Of a stretch of DNA of 64,000 nt, positions 30,054-46,011 are shown piece by piece. The position numbers and the translations under genes are program-made. The DNA is taken from assembly GCA_036245525.1 (NCBI GenBank), contig BTPG01000002.1, positions 121,497,451 through 121,561,450 on the forward strand, read 5' to 3'. Numbering within the stretch: the first letter of the stretch is position 1; the number at the start of each line of letters is the position of its first letter. The DNA is from Semisulcospira habei (Eukaryota; Mollusca; Gastropoda; Semisulcospiridae). The notes below the pieces were generated by a model, which made no database searches, was not told the DNA's origin, and saw only the letters and a program-made list of their open reading frames with translations.

Positions 30054-30769
30054 CTACTCCACATCGGGGGAAAAGGCGAACGCCTCATAACTGCAAGAGA
30101 CATACATTTTCATGAGCTTCCGCAGATGCGGCGACTCATTCCGCAGATGCGGCGACTCATGGGGATGTATGCCACTAGCCAGTCTTATTTGATAACCTCG
30201 CTGCATGGGTGGATAAGGTCATTTGGCGTTGAATACGCGAGCATTTCAGTGGCATATCTTGTGGCCGCTGGTAGTGAAGGGGTTAGTTAACACATTGAGC
30301 CCTGTTGTAATTTCCCAAATTGTGCATTGCCCTCTTAGCACTGCATAACAGTTCTGGAGACAGATCGACCATGATAGTTTAAGGGTGGTGCCAAGATAGC
30401 TTGGCGCCTGGAGGGGCCGAGCTGTTCTGGCACCACCCTTCAACATCATTGTCGATTCATATCTTGCTATAGTAAAATAAAATGCAGATCAAAAGGTGTG
30501 TAAAATGCAGCGAATAACCCAACGAAGAAAGAATCACGCTTTGAAAAGACAGTTATATAGCACAACTGATTACTATTTCAAAATCGACTAACGCGTATAC
30601 TATTCGCTACTTATCTGGTCAGTGTAAAGAAGCTAGGACTTGTATACTTGTTTGTTTGTCCATTTTGGAAACGGGGTATATTAATAAACTGTGTTGCAAC
30701 TGCCTTTTCTAAGCGTGTTTCTTTCTTCGTTGGGTTCTTCTCTTGTTTCAGTGTGTCAGGGCAAACCAC

Positions 30770-30963
30770 TGAAAGCCGATGCACTACAGCAGGAGATGGA
30801 TCGACCATGATAATTCAAAGGTAATGCCAGATTAGTTGTCGCCTGATGACGCCAAGCTAATCTGGCTTTACCTTTGAATTATCACGGTCGATCCATCTCC
30901 TGCAACTGGTACATAGTGGGTAGGTGACACTTGAGAAATGTGGCCGTGGGGTTAAATGGGTTA
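30770..30963. mobile_element. Family-B MITE
   Basis: GATAATTCAAAGGTAATGCC and complement are centred near 30847; ends GGGGTTAAATGGGTTAA. Confidence 0.78.
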
Positions 30964-31359
30964 AGCATCAGAGAATAAAAGGGGTGAGCGAGCAGAACGT
31001 TCATGTCACAGGAAAACTCCGCTGTGTTCAAATACCTTTCTTTCGTATTTTGTCCGATAATGCAAGAGTTTAAGTGTAATATTGTTGATTTCGCTAATGC
31101 AGTTACGCAACTAAGCGTTTTGTACAAGTCATCTAGTGACTGAATATTGAGATGTTGACATACTTTACTTTAAATTTTAAACAAATACATGTAATACAGT
31201 TGTGTGTCGCTTGCTGTGAATGCTATGCGCTTGTCTTTATACTTGTACAGAGATGCTGACTATTCTGAATAAAAATGACAATTTGTATATGGCGTTATAA
31301 GCCCATTGCGAACAATGCACAGACAGACAGGTTGACATTTAAAAGAAAAACGAACGCAT

Positions 31360-31360
<1 letters not shown>

Positions 31361-31408
<48 letters not shown>

Positions 31409-31495
31409 CGCACACACACAAAAGGGAGGGCCAACTTTTTGTTTGGGACCTTCTGACCTGACGGGGGCGGGAGGAGAGAACGAGTGTTTGTGTGC

Positions 31496-31574
<79 letters not shown>

Positions 31575-31740
31575 CTCGCCAATATATGAAACGGGGAGGG
31601 GGGGGGGGGTCCAAACACGCCCAAAAGTGACTGTCATAGTATTTTAAACAATTTTGGGGTGGTTGGAGGCTCTTAACCCCCCCCCCCCCCCGCCCCCGAT
31701 CCGTCCCTGCACTCACACACACACACACACACACACGTGC
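31361..31740. repeat. (CA)n and (GT)n pair with poly-C repeat
   Basis: CA tract at 31361-31428 and GT tract at 31491-31571 face each other across 60 bp. A poly-G/poly-C repeat related to 15310-15420 lies in reverse at 31598-31705, and a short CA tract follows. Confidence 0.85.
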
Positions 31741-32136
31741 ACACACACACTGTGGAAGATCTAACGCTGTGCTGGCGTAACTGTCAAAATTAAAACTTAA
31801 CACAAAACATGAGAAAAAAATCATAAATGAGACTGTACTGACAACTGGAAGCCTTTCAGATGTTACACGACTACCTCACTAGAAAATATTTGTGTCAAAA
31901 TGGCCAGTTCACATTCTGATTTCCAGACATGGAGAACATTGTCAGCAGAAATACATAACATGGTTGATATAGGAAAGGATTAATTAACATTTATAAACCA
32001 ACCCTAAGCGAGACTTGCATTCCGATACCTTCTTTGTGTCTATTTTGGGTCCATTCACATCCGTGTTTTTCACGCAAATGTCGGACGTGTGCTGTTGTTT
32101 CAGACGCGCATTTCGTGATCATTGGCAGCGAAGGGA

Positions 32137-32311
32137 TTAACCCATTAACTGTCGTGAAAAAGTGAACGTGATCTAACTGCAAGAGACATAGATATATGCC
32201 TCTTTCTGAGACCACTTTGTATCCATGTTCTTTGGACAGTTGTGGCTTTTGGTAGTTCACTGACCAGATTTCAGAACCAAAATGAACGTACTTTGGCAGG
32301 CAAGGGGTTAA
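32137..32311. mobile_element. Family-A TTAA MITE, hairpin mostly lost
   Basis: Begins TTAACCCATTAACTGTCG and ends TTGGCAGGCAAGGGGTTAA. Only AAGAGACATAGAT / ATATGCCTCTT remains of the stem. Confidence 0.78.
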
Positions 32312-32429
32312 CTGTTGAATTGGGACGATGACGCACGCCTGTGCACTGACTTCATCGATCGTGCCAAACACCATTTGTATACTGCATGCACGTCCTTTCT
32401 GTCATAGGATACTTTATGAAGTACTTATC

Positions 32430-32632
32430 TCATTCAGCCCGACGGCCGTATTTCCCAAATTTTTGAGGCGTCATCTAATGACTATGCACCAAGCTGCAGG
32501 AGATGGATCGACCATGATAATTCAAGGGCAGTGCCTGATTAGCTTGGCGCCGCAAAATTAATCTGGCACTATCCTTGAATTATCATGTTCGACCCATCTC
32601 CTGTTGTAGTGCGTCAGGGCTGAATGGGTTAA
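32430..32632. mobile_element. Family-B MITE
   Basis: GATAATTCAAGGGCAGTGCC with a shortened complement, near 32515-32585. It ends TCAGGGCTGAATGGGTTAA. Confidence 0.78.
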
Positions 32633-33139
32633 ATATGTCTGGCGTAGGCTATACTCACATGACCATGTTAGCCAGCGGAACTATTTCAGGCCTGGGTTGA
32701 CCATAACATGATTACCTCTGTGCAAATGACAGGTGACATTGGTTCGTGTCATTTCTTCACCGTCTATTACAAAAAAACACGACGAACAATTTACCTGTGA
32801 AAGACAACGAGTTATCTAACTTCTGAAATAGTGTGTGTGACCAGTCTCACTAACAAGCTTCTTCCGTCTGCAAGAGGCTCGCAGATTATTATGAGCTCGT
32901 GCGAACGCATGGAATTGTGAGAGTCGTGCCTTGTGTAAAAGATCTACCACTTGTAGAAGGGGTGGGGGGGGGGGGGTGTGGATGATGTCACTGCTCGATA
33001 TGTATTATGAGCCCAGACCCGCCCCTGGTTGTGGAGCCTGATGGCGGAGATATCTGCTCTCCGGGCCGCCGTTGGGGAGATCCGCCACTCCTACAAGATA
33101 GAGGTGGATTCTCTCCATACGGAGATCACATCACCATAC

Positions 33140-35100
33140 AATGCATTTCCTTTTAAACGTTGGAGTTGACAATCCGGACTTTGGTGTGTTGTGACAGCTC
33201 TCTGGAACTCCACACTTTTTTCAACTGGAGAAAGGCTGCTCTGGCTTTACCGATTCGTGCTCTGACATCTGCATCAGTGCCGCCCGCCTTTTTTTTCCTA
33301 TGATGCTCCCGAGATAGGTGAAGGACTCCACCTCCTCCAACGGGGTGCCAGCAAGCAAGACTGGTTCTTCCCTAATTGCGTTCAGCCTCATTGTTTTTGT
33401 TTTCTGTTTGTGGATTGTGAGGCCCACTTGGGACGAGATGTCAGCAAGCCTCGTGGTCTTGTCCTGTATTTGTTGATGAGTGTGGGACAGTAAAGCCAAG
33501 TCGTCTGCAAAATCGAGGTCGTCAAGCTGTGTCCACAGTGTCCACTCTATTCCACTTCGTCTGTGCCCTGTGGTCCTCTTCATAACCCAGTCTATGGCCA
33601 GTAGGAAGAGGAACGGAGACAGCAAACACCCCTGCCTGACACCAGTTCTGACCTGGAGCTCCCTGGTGAAATGCCCTTCGTGGATCACGCGACATGTCAT
33701 GCCATCGTAGCTGCTCTTGATCAGGCGGACAAGCTTTGTGGGTACACCGTAGTGTCGTAGGAGTTTCCACAGAGTCTTTCGGTCCACGCTGTCAAATGCT
33801 TTCTCGTAATCCACAAAGTTGACTACAGTGGGGAGCTCCACTCCAGAGACTGTTCCACGATGATGCGGAGAGTGGCGATCTGGTCTGTACATGATCGGTT
33901 TTTCCTGAATCCTGCTTGTGGTCTCTCAGCTGGGGGTCAACGGAGCTCTCATTCTCTCCAGGATGATCCTGTTGAAGATCTTTCCTGTTACTGACAGCAA
34001 GGTGATTCCTCTGTAGTTGGAACACTTGCTGAGGTCGCCTTTCTTGGGAAGCTTGATTAGGTACCCCTCCTTTCAGTCAGCCGGCATCACCTCCTTTTCC
34101 CAGATCTTTCCAAACAGTGGGTACAGCATCTCTACTGTTGTCTCTTGGTCTGCTTTCAGAGACACTGCTGGGATGCCATCTGGCCCTGCTGCTTTGCCGT
34201 TCTTCAAAAATGCCACTGCTCTTCTGATCTCTTCCCGGCTGGGTCTGTCACAGCTGATGGGTAGGTCGGTCTCTGCTGGCTGGATGTCTGGGGGGTCGGG
34301 TGGGCTGGGTCTGTTCAGTAACTCTTCAAAATACTCGGCCCATCTGTCGAGTTGGACTGCTCTGTCTGCAATAGGCTTGCCTTCTTTGTCTTTTACTGGT
34401 CTTTCTGTATGGCCATACTTGCCCGACAATCTTCTGGTAATGTCGTAGAGCTGTTTCATGTTGCCGCTGCCTGCTGCCTTTTCTGCCTCTGCTGCCAGGC
34501 TGTCTGTGTAGGTCCTCTTGTCTGCCCTGATACTCCTCTTCACCTCGCGGTTGGCTTCCGAGTATTCCTCCTGTGCCCTTGCTTTAGCTGCTCTCGTGCG
34601 ACTGTTGTTGACAACTACTTTCTTCTGCTTTCTCACTTCTATCTTCTTCAAGGTCTGTGCCGACAGCTAGTCCTTGTGATGGTGCTTCCTGAACCCTACA
34701 GTGTCTTTGCAGGTTGAGTTCAGCGCCTCTCTAACTGCCTTCCACTGCTGCTCTGTGGTGACCCCTCCTCTTCATTTACTAGCTCCTGTAGCGCTTGAAA
34801 CCGGTTGGACTGCACCAGTTTGAACTCTTCTCTCACTCCAGTCTCTCTCAGGAGGCCTACATTATAGCGCTGTCGTCTTGTTGTCTCTGTGCGGCTTTTC
34901 TTTAACTTGAGCTTTATTCTTAAGGTAAGCAGATGGTGGTCTGAGGCGACATCTGCTCCCCTCCTCACTCGAACATCTTGAAGGGATTTTCTAAATTTCT
35001 TGCTAATGCAGATATGGTCTATTTGGTTCTCTGTAGTATGGTCAGGTGAGACCCAAGTTGCTTTGTGTATTCTTCTGTGTGGGAAGATGCTGCCTCCAAT
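33140..35100 (-). pseudogene. RTE-like LINE, 3' part: endonuclease C-terminus and reverse transcriptase
   Basis: Minus strand, reading from 35100 down: GGSIFPHRRIHKATWVSPDH and IDHICI (end of APE endonuclease, with a later SDHHLL), a long linker, then RT with AVAFLKNGKAAGPDGIPA, NFVDYEKAFDSVDRKTLWK, GVRQGCLLSPFLFLLAIDWV, LDFADDLALLSHTHQQIQDK and ESFTYLGSIIG. Frames shift near 34740, 34000 and 33270, and the thumb region stops about 33140. It joins the segment at 37287-38210 once the insertion at 35101-37286 is removed. Confidence 0.88.
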
Positions 35101-37286
<2,186 letters not shown>

Positions 37287-38210
37287 CAATGACAAGTCTG
37301 TTTAGAGCACAAAAGCCTACGAACCTCTCCCCGTTCTCACTCATCTCCCCTAGTCCCTGTCTCCCCATCACCTCTTCGTATCCGGTGTTGTCCTCCCCTA
37401 TTTTGGCATTAAAATCGCCCATGACGATGGTGATGTCTCGCTCCGCACATTTGTCCACAGCACTCTGGAGTCGGTCGTAGAACTCTTGTTTCTCTTCCTC
37501 GTCACTGTCATTAGTGGGCGCATAACACTGGATGACGTTCAGCTTGATCTTTTTCTTGGTTCTAAAGGTTGCTGTGATAATTCTTGGCCCAAGAGGTTCC
37601 CAGCCCATCAGTGCTCTCTGTGCCACTGTTGACAGCATGAATGCTACTCCTTCTGTATGGGGGGCATTCTCCTCTTCATGACCTGAATACAGAATCATCT
37701 CCCCACTTAACAGCCTTTTCTGGCCAGACTGCGTCCATCTGGCTTCACTGATACCTAGCAGGGAAAGGTTATACTTTTGCATTTCCGCTGCTATCTGGGC
37801 GGCCTTGCCGCTCTGGTACATGGTCTTGACATTCCATGTGCCCATGGTTGTGTCCCTGGATAGAGAGAGGCGGCTTGGTCCTGTGGCTTCCGAAGACTTC
37901 CGGCTTTCACCACAGGACGTCATAAATCTTCTGGTAGAAGAACCTTCCTCCTCCAGGAAAGGAATTGCTGTTTGTCTTTTCGTCGGCGTTTTTGTAGCTA
38001 TTTCCTTTTTTGCAGGGTGGGGAAGCTACCCCCACGCCCAACCCCCTTACTAGGAGGACCAGGGGTTTTCTGTCGGGGTCACCTTCCCTTAGACCATGTT
38101 GGTTCACGGCACCTTATTTCATTCGGTGCACCCCTCTCGCGAGGGACCCCCTATCCACAGCCAGGGGACGCGCCTCAACGCCATATGGTCCCAGCGCGAG
38201 TTTTTTTGTG
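37287..38210 (-). pseudogene. RTE-like LINE, 5' part: 5' UTR and endonuclease N-terminal half
   Basis: Minus strand frame from about 37923: MGTWNVKTMYQSGKAAQIAA, LLGISEARWTQSGQ, VIQCYAPTNDSDEEEK, and ITIVMGDFNAKIGEDNTGYE are APE endonuclease motifs. It breaks after NRLVI at the insertion. The 5' leader runs to about 38208. Confidence 0.87.
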
Positions 38211-38211
38211 T

Positions 38212-40517
<2,306 letters not shown>

Positions 40518-40814
40518 AACCAGTCCAAGAAAGCTGGCACCACACACTCCAAATATGGATCCAAGCAGCAGTTAAATACGTAAAATATGAAGAAAGGATC
40601 CACAAACACCACGTAGTTTAGAAGGAGTTACACTTTTAATCTATGCACAAATTTTCGCCCTCTCAGCGAGGGCTTCTTCAGGGGAATGCCCAGGTAACAG
40701 GTAACTAGGTAACAAAACATAATTTACGTGTGAGAATGTAGAGCGTCTAAACTACGTCTAAACTACTAAAGTCTAAACTACGTGGTGTTTGTGGATCCTT
40801 TCTTCATATTTTAC

Positions 40815-41451
<637 letters not shown>

Positions 41452-41535
41452 AATTGTACCACAAAATTGCCTAGGTGTTGCCTTTTCAAAATTAGTCAGT
41501 CTTCTTCCACTGCAACACCCCATAAAGCTTTAGGG

Positions 41536-41958
41536 ATGCAATCCACGCTGGCCTAGTGGTTGCTACCAGTCAAATTCTGGAGGCGGCTTCTAGTATATGC
41601 GTTGTGTTTGCAATTTCAGGTTACGCCGTATGCCTACCTGATGAGACTCACCTTGGGTCGAACCGGTCGTAGGCGGCAAAATCTTAAATCTATCCAGCAG
41701 GTCCAAGATCTGTTTGGGAATATTCATGCACTAGCCTCCCCTCTCGGGGGGAGGACTGGATATTCTCCAGCGGGTTGCGGGGCGCCTGGGGGTAGTCCCT
41801 ATTACTTTATGTAGTAGGTGTTCAGTGGAAGGCTCAAAAGATCTAATAAGCGATGCAGTCACAAAAGGACAGCTGATGTCCTGATGACACAATGCAAGCT
41901 TACCAGCCTGGATTTCCATGGCATTAGCACAGCATTCTCAGAATTTATTGAAAAATTA
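41536..41958 (+). mobile_element. Inverted partner of the hammerhead element, truncated
   Basis: Near-identical to the complement of about 40985-41410. It lacks both 34-bp termini: it begins in unrelated sequence near 41557 and ends at an AT tract at 41957. Confidence 0.85.
41632..41674 (+). ncRNA. Hammerhead ribozyme copy with one-base core deletion
   Basis: GCCTAC, CTGATGA, GACTC-ACCTT-GGGTC, then GAA (one A missing from the GAAA core), CCGGTC and GTAGGC. Stem I is intact and stem II has one wobble pair. The missing A should impair or abolish cleavage. Confidence 0.82.
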
Positions 41959-42129
41959 TATATATATATACATACTTATTATTCACAGTTATTTATATTT
42001 ATGCGCATTATTTGATTTGCTTTTGTATTGTATGTGTGTTTTCTTTTTGTTTGTTTTTTTTTCAGTTTATTTCTTCATGTTTCGATTTATTGTGTTTCTC
42101 TTACTCTTTGCTATTAATGTTATTTTTTT

Positions 42130-42210
42130 TTCTAACAGGACAGTTTGTAAGAGAGACGTTTCGCCTAAAACTTTATCCTGTCAATAAAACGTTTCATCAT
42201 CATCATCATC

Positions 42211-42299
<89 letters not shown>
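42130..42299 (+). repeat. LINE-like 3' tail with (CAT)n(CT)n
   Basis: GGACAGTTTGTAAGAGAGAC, TCAATAAAACGTTT, then CAT triplets and about 85 bp of CT. Confidence 0.8.
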
Positions 42300-42301
<2 letters not shown>

Positions 42302-42934
42302 ATAGTATATATAACAATTGGTCCAAACTGACAAACAGAACTGATTGTGACTGGGAACACGAAATTTAGACAAATAGGTGACTTTCGGAAAGAAAAAGAA
42401 ATCACCAAATTGACTTGGATAATTACTTTTTTTATTTCAGTGGACAAACACACTGACCCAGGATACACATTGTTTATCTGTCAGTTTGGATGGGTGGGGT
42501 GGAGCGCGTGTGGACGTTTCCGAGCGCAGCGATCTCATCTTGACCGAACTGGACTGAACTATATGTTGTCACCTCTATCTTTTGTTGTTCGATCATGTGT
42601 CAACATGCCGACTGCTGAATGGAAGGTATGTCAAAACAAATATGCCTATCGGAAACAGCACCCTTGATTTCTAGAACAACTGAAGCTGGCCAGTCTTGGT
42701 GAGGGTCAAGTAAATCCGTATCAGCTGCCAGTAGAAACGGCTGGCCGAAAGACTGCATGATCGATGTTTGTGCCGTGTATGTTGTGTGTATTGCACTTCT
42801 GCCACGGTATTCAGCAGAGGGCTGCCGAGGCCGGCACATGTGAATCTATTTGAAGGCGGGAATTAAAGATAAGGGAAACACGGACATGCACTCACTCACA
42901 CACACATGCCGAGTCTCCTCCCTCCTCCCAAACC

Positions 42935-43005
<71 letters not shown>

Positions 43006-43023
43006 ACACAGACACACACACCA

Positions 43024-43075
<52 letters not shown>

Positions 43076-44285
43076 GCACGCACGCACGCACGCACACACA
43101 CAAACACAGTCCCGAGGTCTCTGTACAGTCTATTTTTACTCTGAGGCCTTCCTTTGTAAAAATTCTCAGCTTTTCAAGTCGGTAAAGCGATCGCTGATTC
43201 CATTGCTAACGACGCGGTCCGACATCTTGGTTTTACTCTCTTCGGTTGTTTTTCTTTTTTTATGTGATACTGTGGAAATTGATAATCTATTGCTATATTG
43301 CCAGGAAACTTGTAGCAATGTTTCGAAGTGTTTAAAATCAAATGTTTTATTTAGAATGCTTTAAATGGTCAGCTATTGATAAATTACTTTTGTTTGAGTG
43401 TATTGTGTTGACCTCACGTGCTACGAGCGTTAGATTTGATGCTGCACAATCAAAGTATGAGTTTGTTTGGCCATTCATTTGAAACCTAAAGCCAGGCACT
43501 AGGCTTCTAACGTACACAAAAGCGCCCGCATTCGTTTGCGAAAATTCGCCGGCCGCCTCGGGGTTTACACGTTAGACAAACCCTACTCTGATGCGGGAAC
43601 TGAGGAGCACTATAGTATAAATCACGAGAGAGGTTTACCACCGAAGGTTTTCAAAACTTGCACAGACTCATTACAATCTATGTATTTTCACCAAGCTGGT
43701 ATTGCAGGCCAGTATGCTTGCTGAAACTGAAACCGTGCAGGAGACAGGCCAATATACCGCTTCTAGTCCTAGCATATATGTACATTTGCCCCTGCATTTA
43801 CATAGGCTACTGAGAACCTGCTGCCGCAAACGAACTGCGCAGTTCTTCTCAGAGCGGACAAAGTCAGGTTTTAGCATAAGACTGAACACATGCTCAAACT
43901 TATAACGCCCGGCGCAAGCATGGATGCCGTGTTCACAGGTCACAGTGTGACTAGAATAAAGAGTGGTCCGCATGTGTTGTACACGTTTCTAGGTTGCCCA
44001 TATTATCCCTGCTACCTCACCTATTGGGATAAATCAATAAAGCAGCTAATTTAATTTATTGTTCGAAAGACTTTATGTACAGGAAATTCACCTATGGTGC
44101 AACTTGCAGCCACTCAATCACACTCGTAGATCATGATCATAATATTTTATTTTCCTAGTAATATTTTCCTAGTAAGGCCATACAGCCAGAGACCATGAGG
44201 GAATTTTTTACTTCTGTGGTCTTACTTAATGCACGCCATCCTTGAGGTGGTTTTTTTTTTTTTACTTATTGTCAGGGTAGGTCAT
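42300..44285. other. Non-coding stretch, two (CA)n tracts
   Basis: CA/TG tracts occupy 42941-43101. At about 43165-43235 (minus) is one of three copies of a short motif starting MSDRVVSNG (others at 52154 and 52574). Nothing else is recognised. Confidence 0.5.
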
Positions 44286-44557
44286 ACTTGATATAAATCC
44301 AAACGTTTTTCCTTGGGACTTGAGAGTGTTTTTGCATGATTCTGCAGGAACAATAGATAATACGGGTGTAAAAGGTTGGGAATGGATATGTGATACTAAA
44401 ACTGTGCCGTCATTTTCAGGTGGTTTCAGTTATATAGTCAGTAATTGTGTGTTGTATGGTGAAGGGAGTCACATAAATGTTACTGTTTTAAGAGTAATGT
44501 GGCTGAATGATAGTGGCTGTGTAATGATATTGTGTCTGTGGGTGTGTTCAGGTTGAT
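44286..44557 (+). repeat. Left arm of long inverted repeat
   Basis: Matches the complement of 49985-50245 along its length (for example TTTTTGCATGATTCTGCAGG and ACTGTGCCGTCATTTT). 44558-44650 continues as the complement of a satellite segment (CTTTCACGTGACTGACTG). Confidence 0.85.
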
Positions 44558-44879
44558 TTCCAAATTTTTACACTGAAACTGGTTTTCTTTATTTTTCATG
44601 TGATTCACTTAAAATTGGTGAGCATCTTTCACGTGACTGACTGATTAAAAGTATGCTTACAAATGCAAAATCTGATGGAAACTGTAGAAGTAAGATGCTC
44701 TTTCCTATGTGATTTTGGAACTTACTGAGCACATTTCCCAGCTGCTTTAGTTTGGCACTTGAGACTTCAGTGGTGCTGAGCATGTTTTAAGTGACGGGCG
44801 ACTGATTAAAATGATGGTGACCAATGCAAAATCACTGAGATGGACACTTTACAAGTTGTACACCCCTTCCCGCTAGGTC

Positions 44880-45323
44880 TTAACCCTTATCATTCGGAAT
44901 ACACCACTGTGTGAAATAAGTTTGACTAAAATAGTTCAAGGGTGGTGCCAGAATAGCTTGGTGCCTCTAGGCGCCAAGCTATTCTGGCACCACCCTTGAA
45001 CTAAAGCCATTGGTCTATATCCTTATCTGTAAATACTATAATGTAGCTTGCATATGGCAGTGCACAAATTTGAAGCTTTTAGCCTCAGTAGGATATGGGT
45101 TAACTGTGTGTGTTAAGACTATATTGACCCATATCAGACTGATGCTAAAAGCTTCAGTTGACCTGACTGCCATATTCAAGCTACATTATATGATGATGAT
45201 GATAGATGATGATGATAGAACTTTATTGCTATATGTAACAATACATTAGGAAATCGTTGCGGTGCCGCGCAACATTAAAGGAAGAACATTAAACACATTA
45301 AAATATAATTAAGCTACTCACGT

Positions 45324-45394
<71 letters not shown>

Positions 45395-45630
45395 GTATGC
45401 CTTAGTAACTATTGTGGTCTAAACATAAAGGCAATAAACAGGATTTCACATTAACACAAATTACATAGGATTACATATAGTACTTACAGCTAAGGATGTC
45501 AGTAGACCAATGGCTTTAGTTAAAGGGTGTTGCCAGAATAGCTTGGCGCCAAAGTATTCTGGCACTTCCCTTGAATAATTTAAGTGAAACTTATTTCACA
45601 CACTGGTGTATTCCGATTGATAAGGGTTAA
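44880..45630. mobile_element. Large TTAA-bounded TIR element with nested palindromes and LINE tail
   Basis: TTAACCCTTATCATTCGGAA, TACACCACTGTGTG and AAATAAGTTT match inverted at the right end, finishing GATAAGGGTTAA. Inside are a family-B-like hairpin (44933-45005), a second palindrome (TGTAGCTTGCATATGGCAGT / complement, 45043-45190), and a CR1-like LINE 3' tail with (CA)n (45190-45480). Confidence 0.85.
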
Positions 45631-45934
45631 TAATAATAATAATGCATAGCATTTATATGGCGCATTTCTCATATTTATAATATAACTCAATGCGCAGAAT
45701 GTAGCCGCGAACTGAACCCAACAAGCACGCTCACGTGAATCACACGCATTCACTCACACACTGTACGTAAACACAGAACATTCACGTGGTGCTAAGGGCA
45801 AGCTCAAGCGAGCTACACGGTATTTGGAAATCGTTTTGTATTTGAAATTTTATTAAGTTGGCTGAAACTGATACCAAAGTGGAGGGGGAGGAAGAGCCGG
45901 AGTACCCGGAGAAAGAACCCCCGACGGTTAAAGG
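45631..45934. mobile_element. SINE-like element with (TAA)n end
   Basis: Begins TAATAATAATAATGCATAGC and contains GAACTGAACCCAACAAGCAC and GGCTGAAACTGATACCAAAG, shared with 57458-57703. GGTTAA occurs on both sides. Confidence 0.7.
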
Positions 45935-46011
45935 AATCTGTTTCATTTATGCGTCATTTAATTGCATTTGAAAAAAAAACCTAATCTTAAAAAAAAGCCC
46001 TATTTAGACAT

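Larger units (their letters stand above)
29491..31273 (+). other. PHLPP 3' UTR candidate region with hairpins
   Basis: AATAAA hexamers are at about 30477, 30974 and 31268; none can be chosen as the real polyadenylation signal. A family-A hairpin lies at 29540-29606, just after the stop. Family-B elements are at 29883-30053 (TTAACCCATTCAGCTCTG to AATAATGAGTTAA, one arm mostly deleted), about 30285-30470 and about 30770-30963. Confidence 0.45.

Noticed and set aside
40640..40690. Possible second hammerhead on the minus strand (CTGAAGA, stem-like GCCCTC/GAGGGC, GAAAA)
   Set aside because: CTGANGA is allowed, but there is no acceptable NUH cleavage site and stem I does not pair; left as a resemblance only.
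42347..42667. 106-codon ORF as a gene
   Set aside because: No recognisable domain, no splice context that I can defend, and next to a CT array; could be chance.
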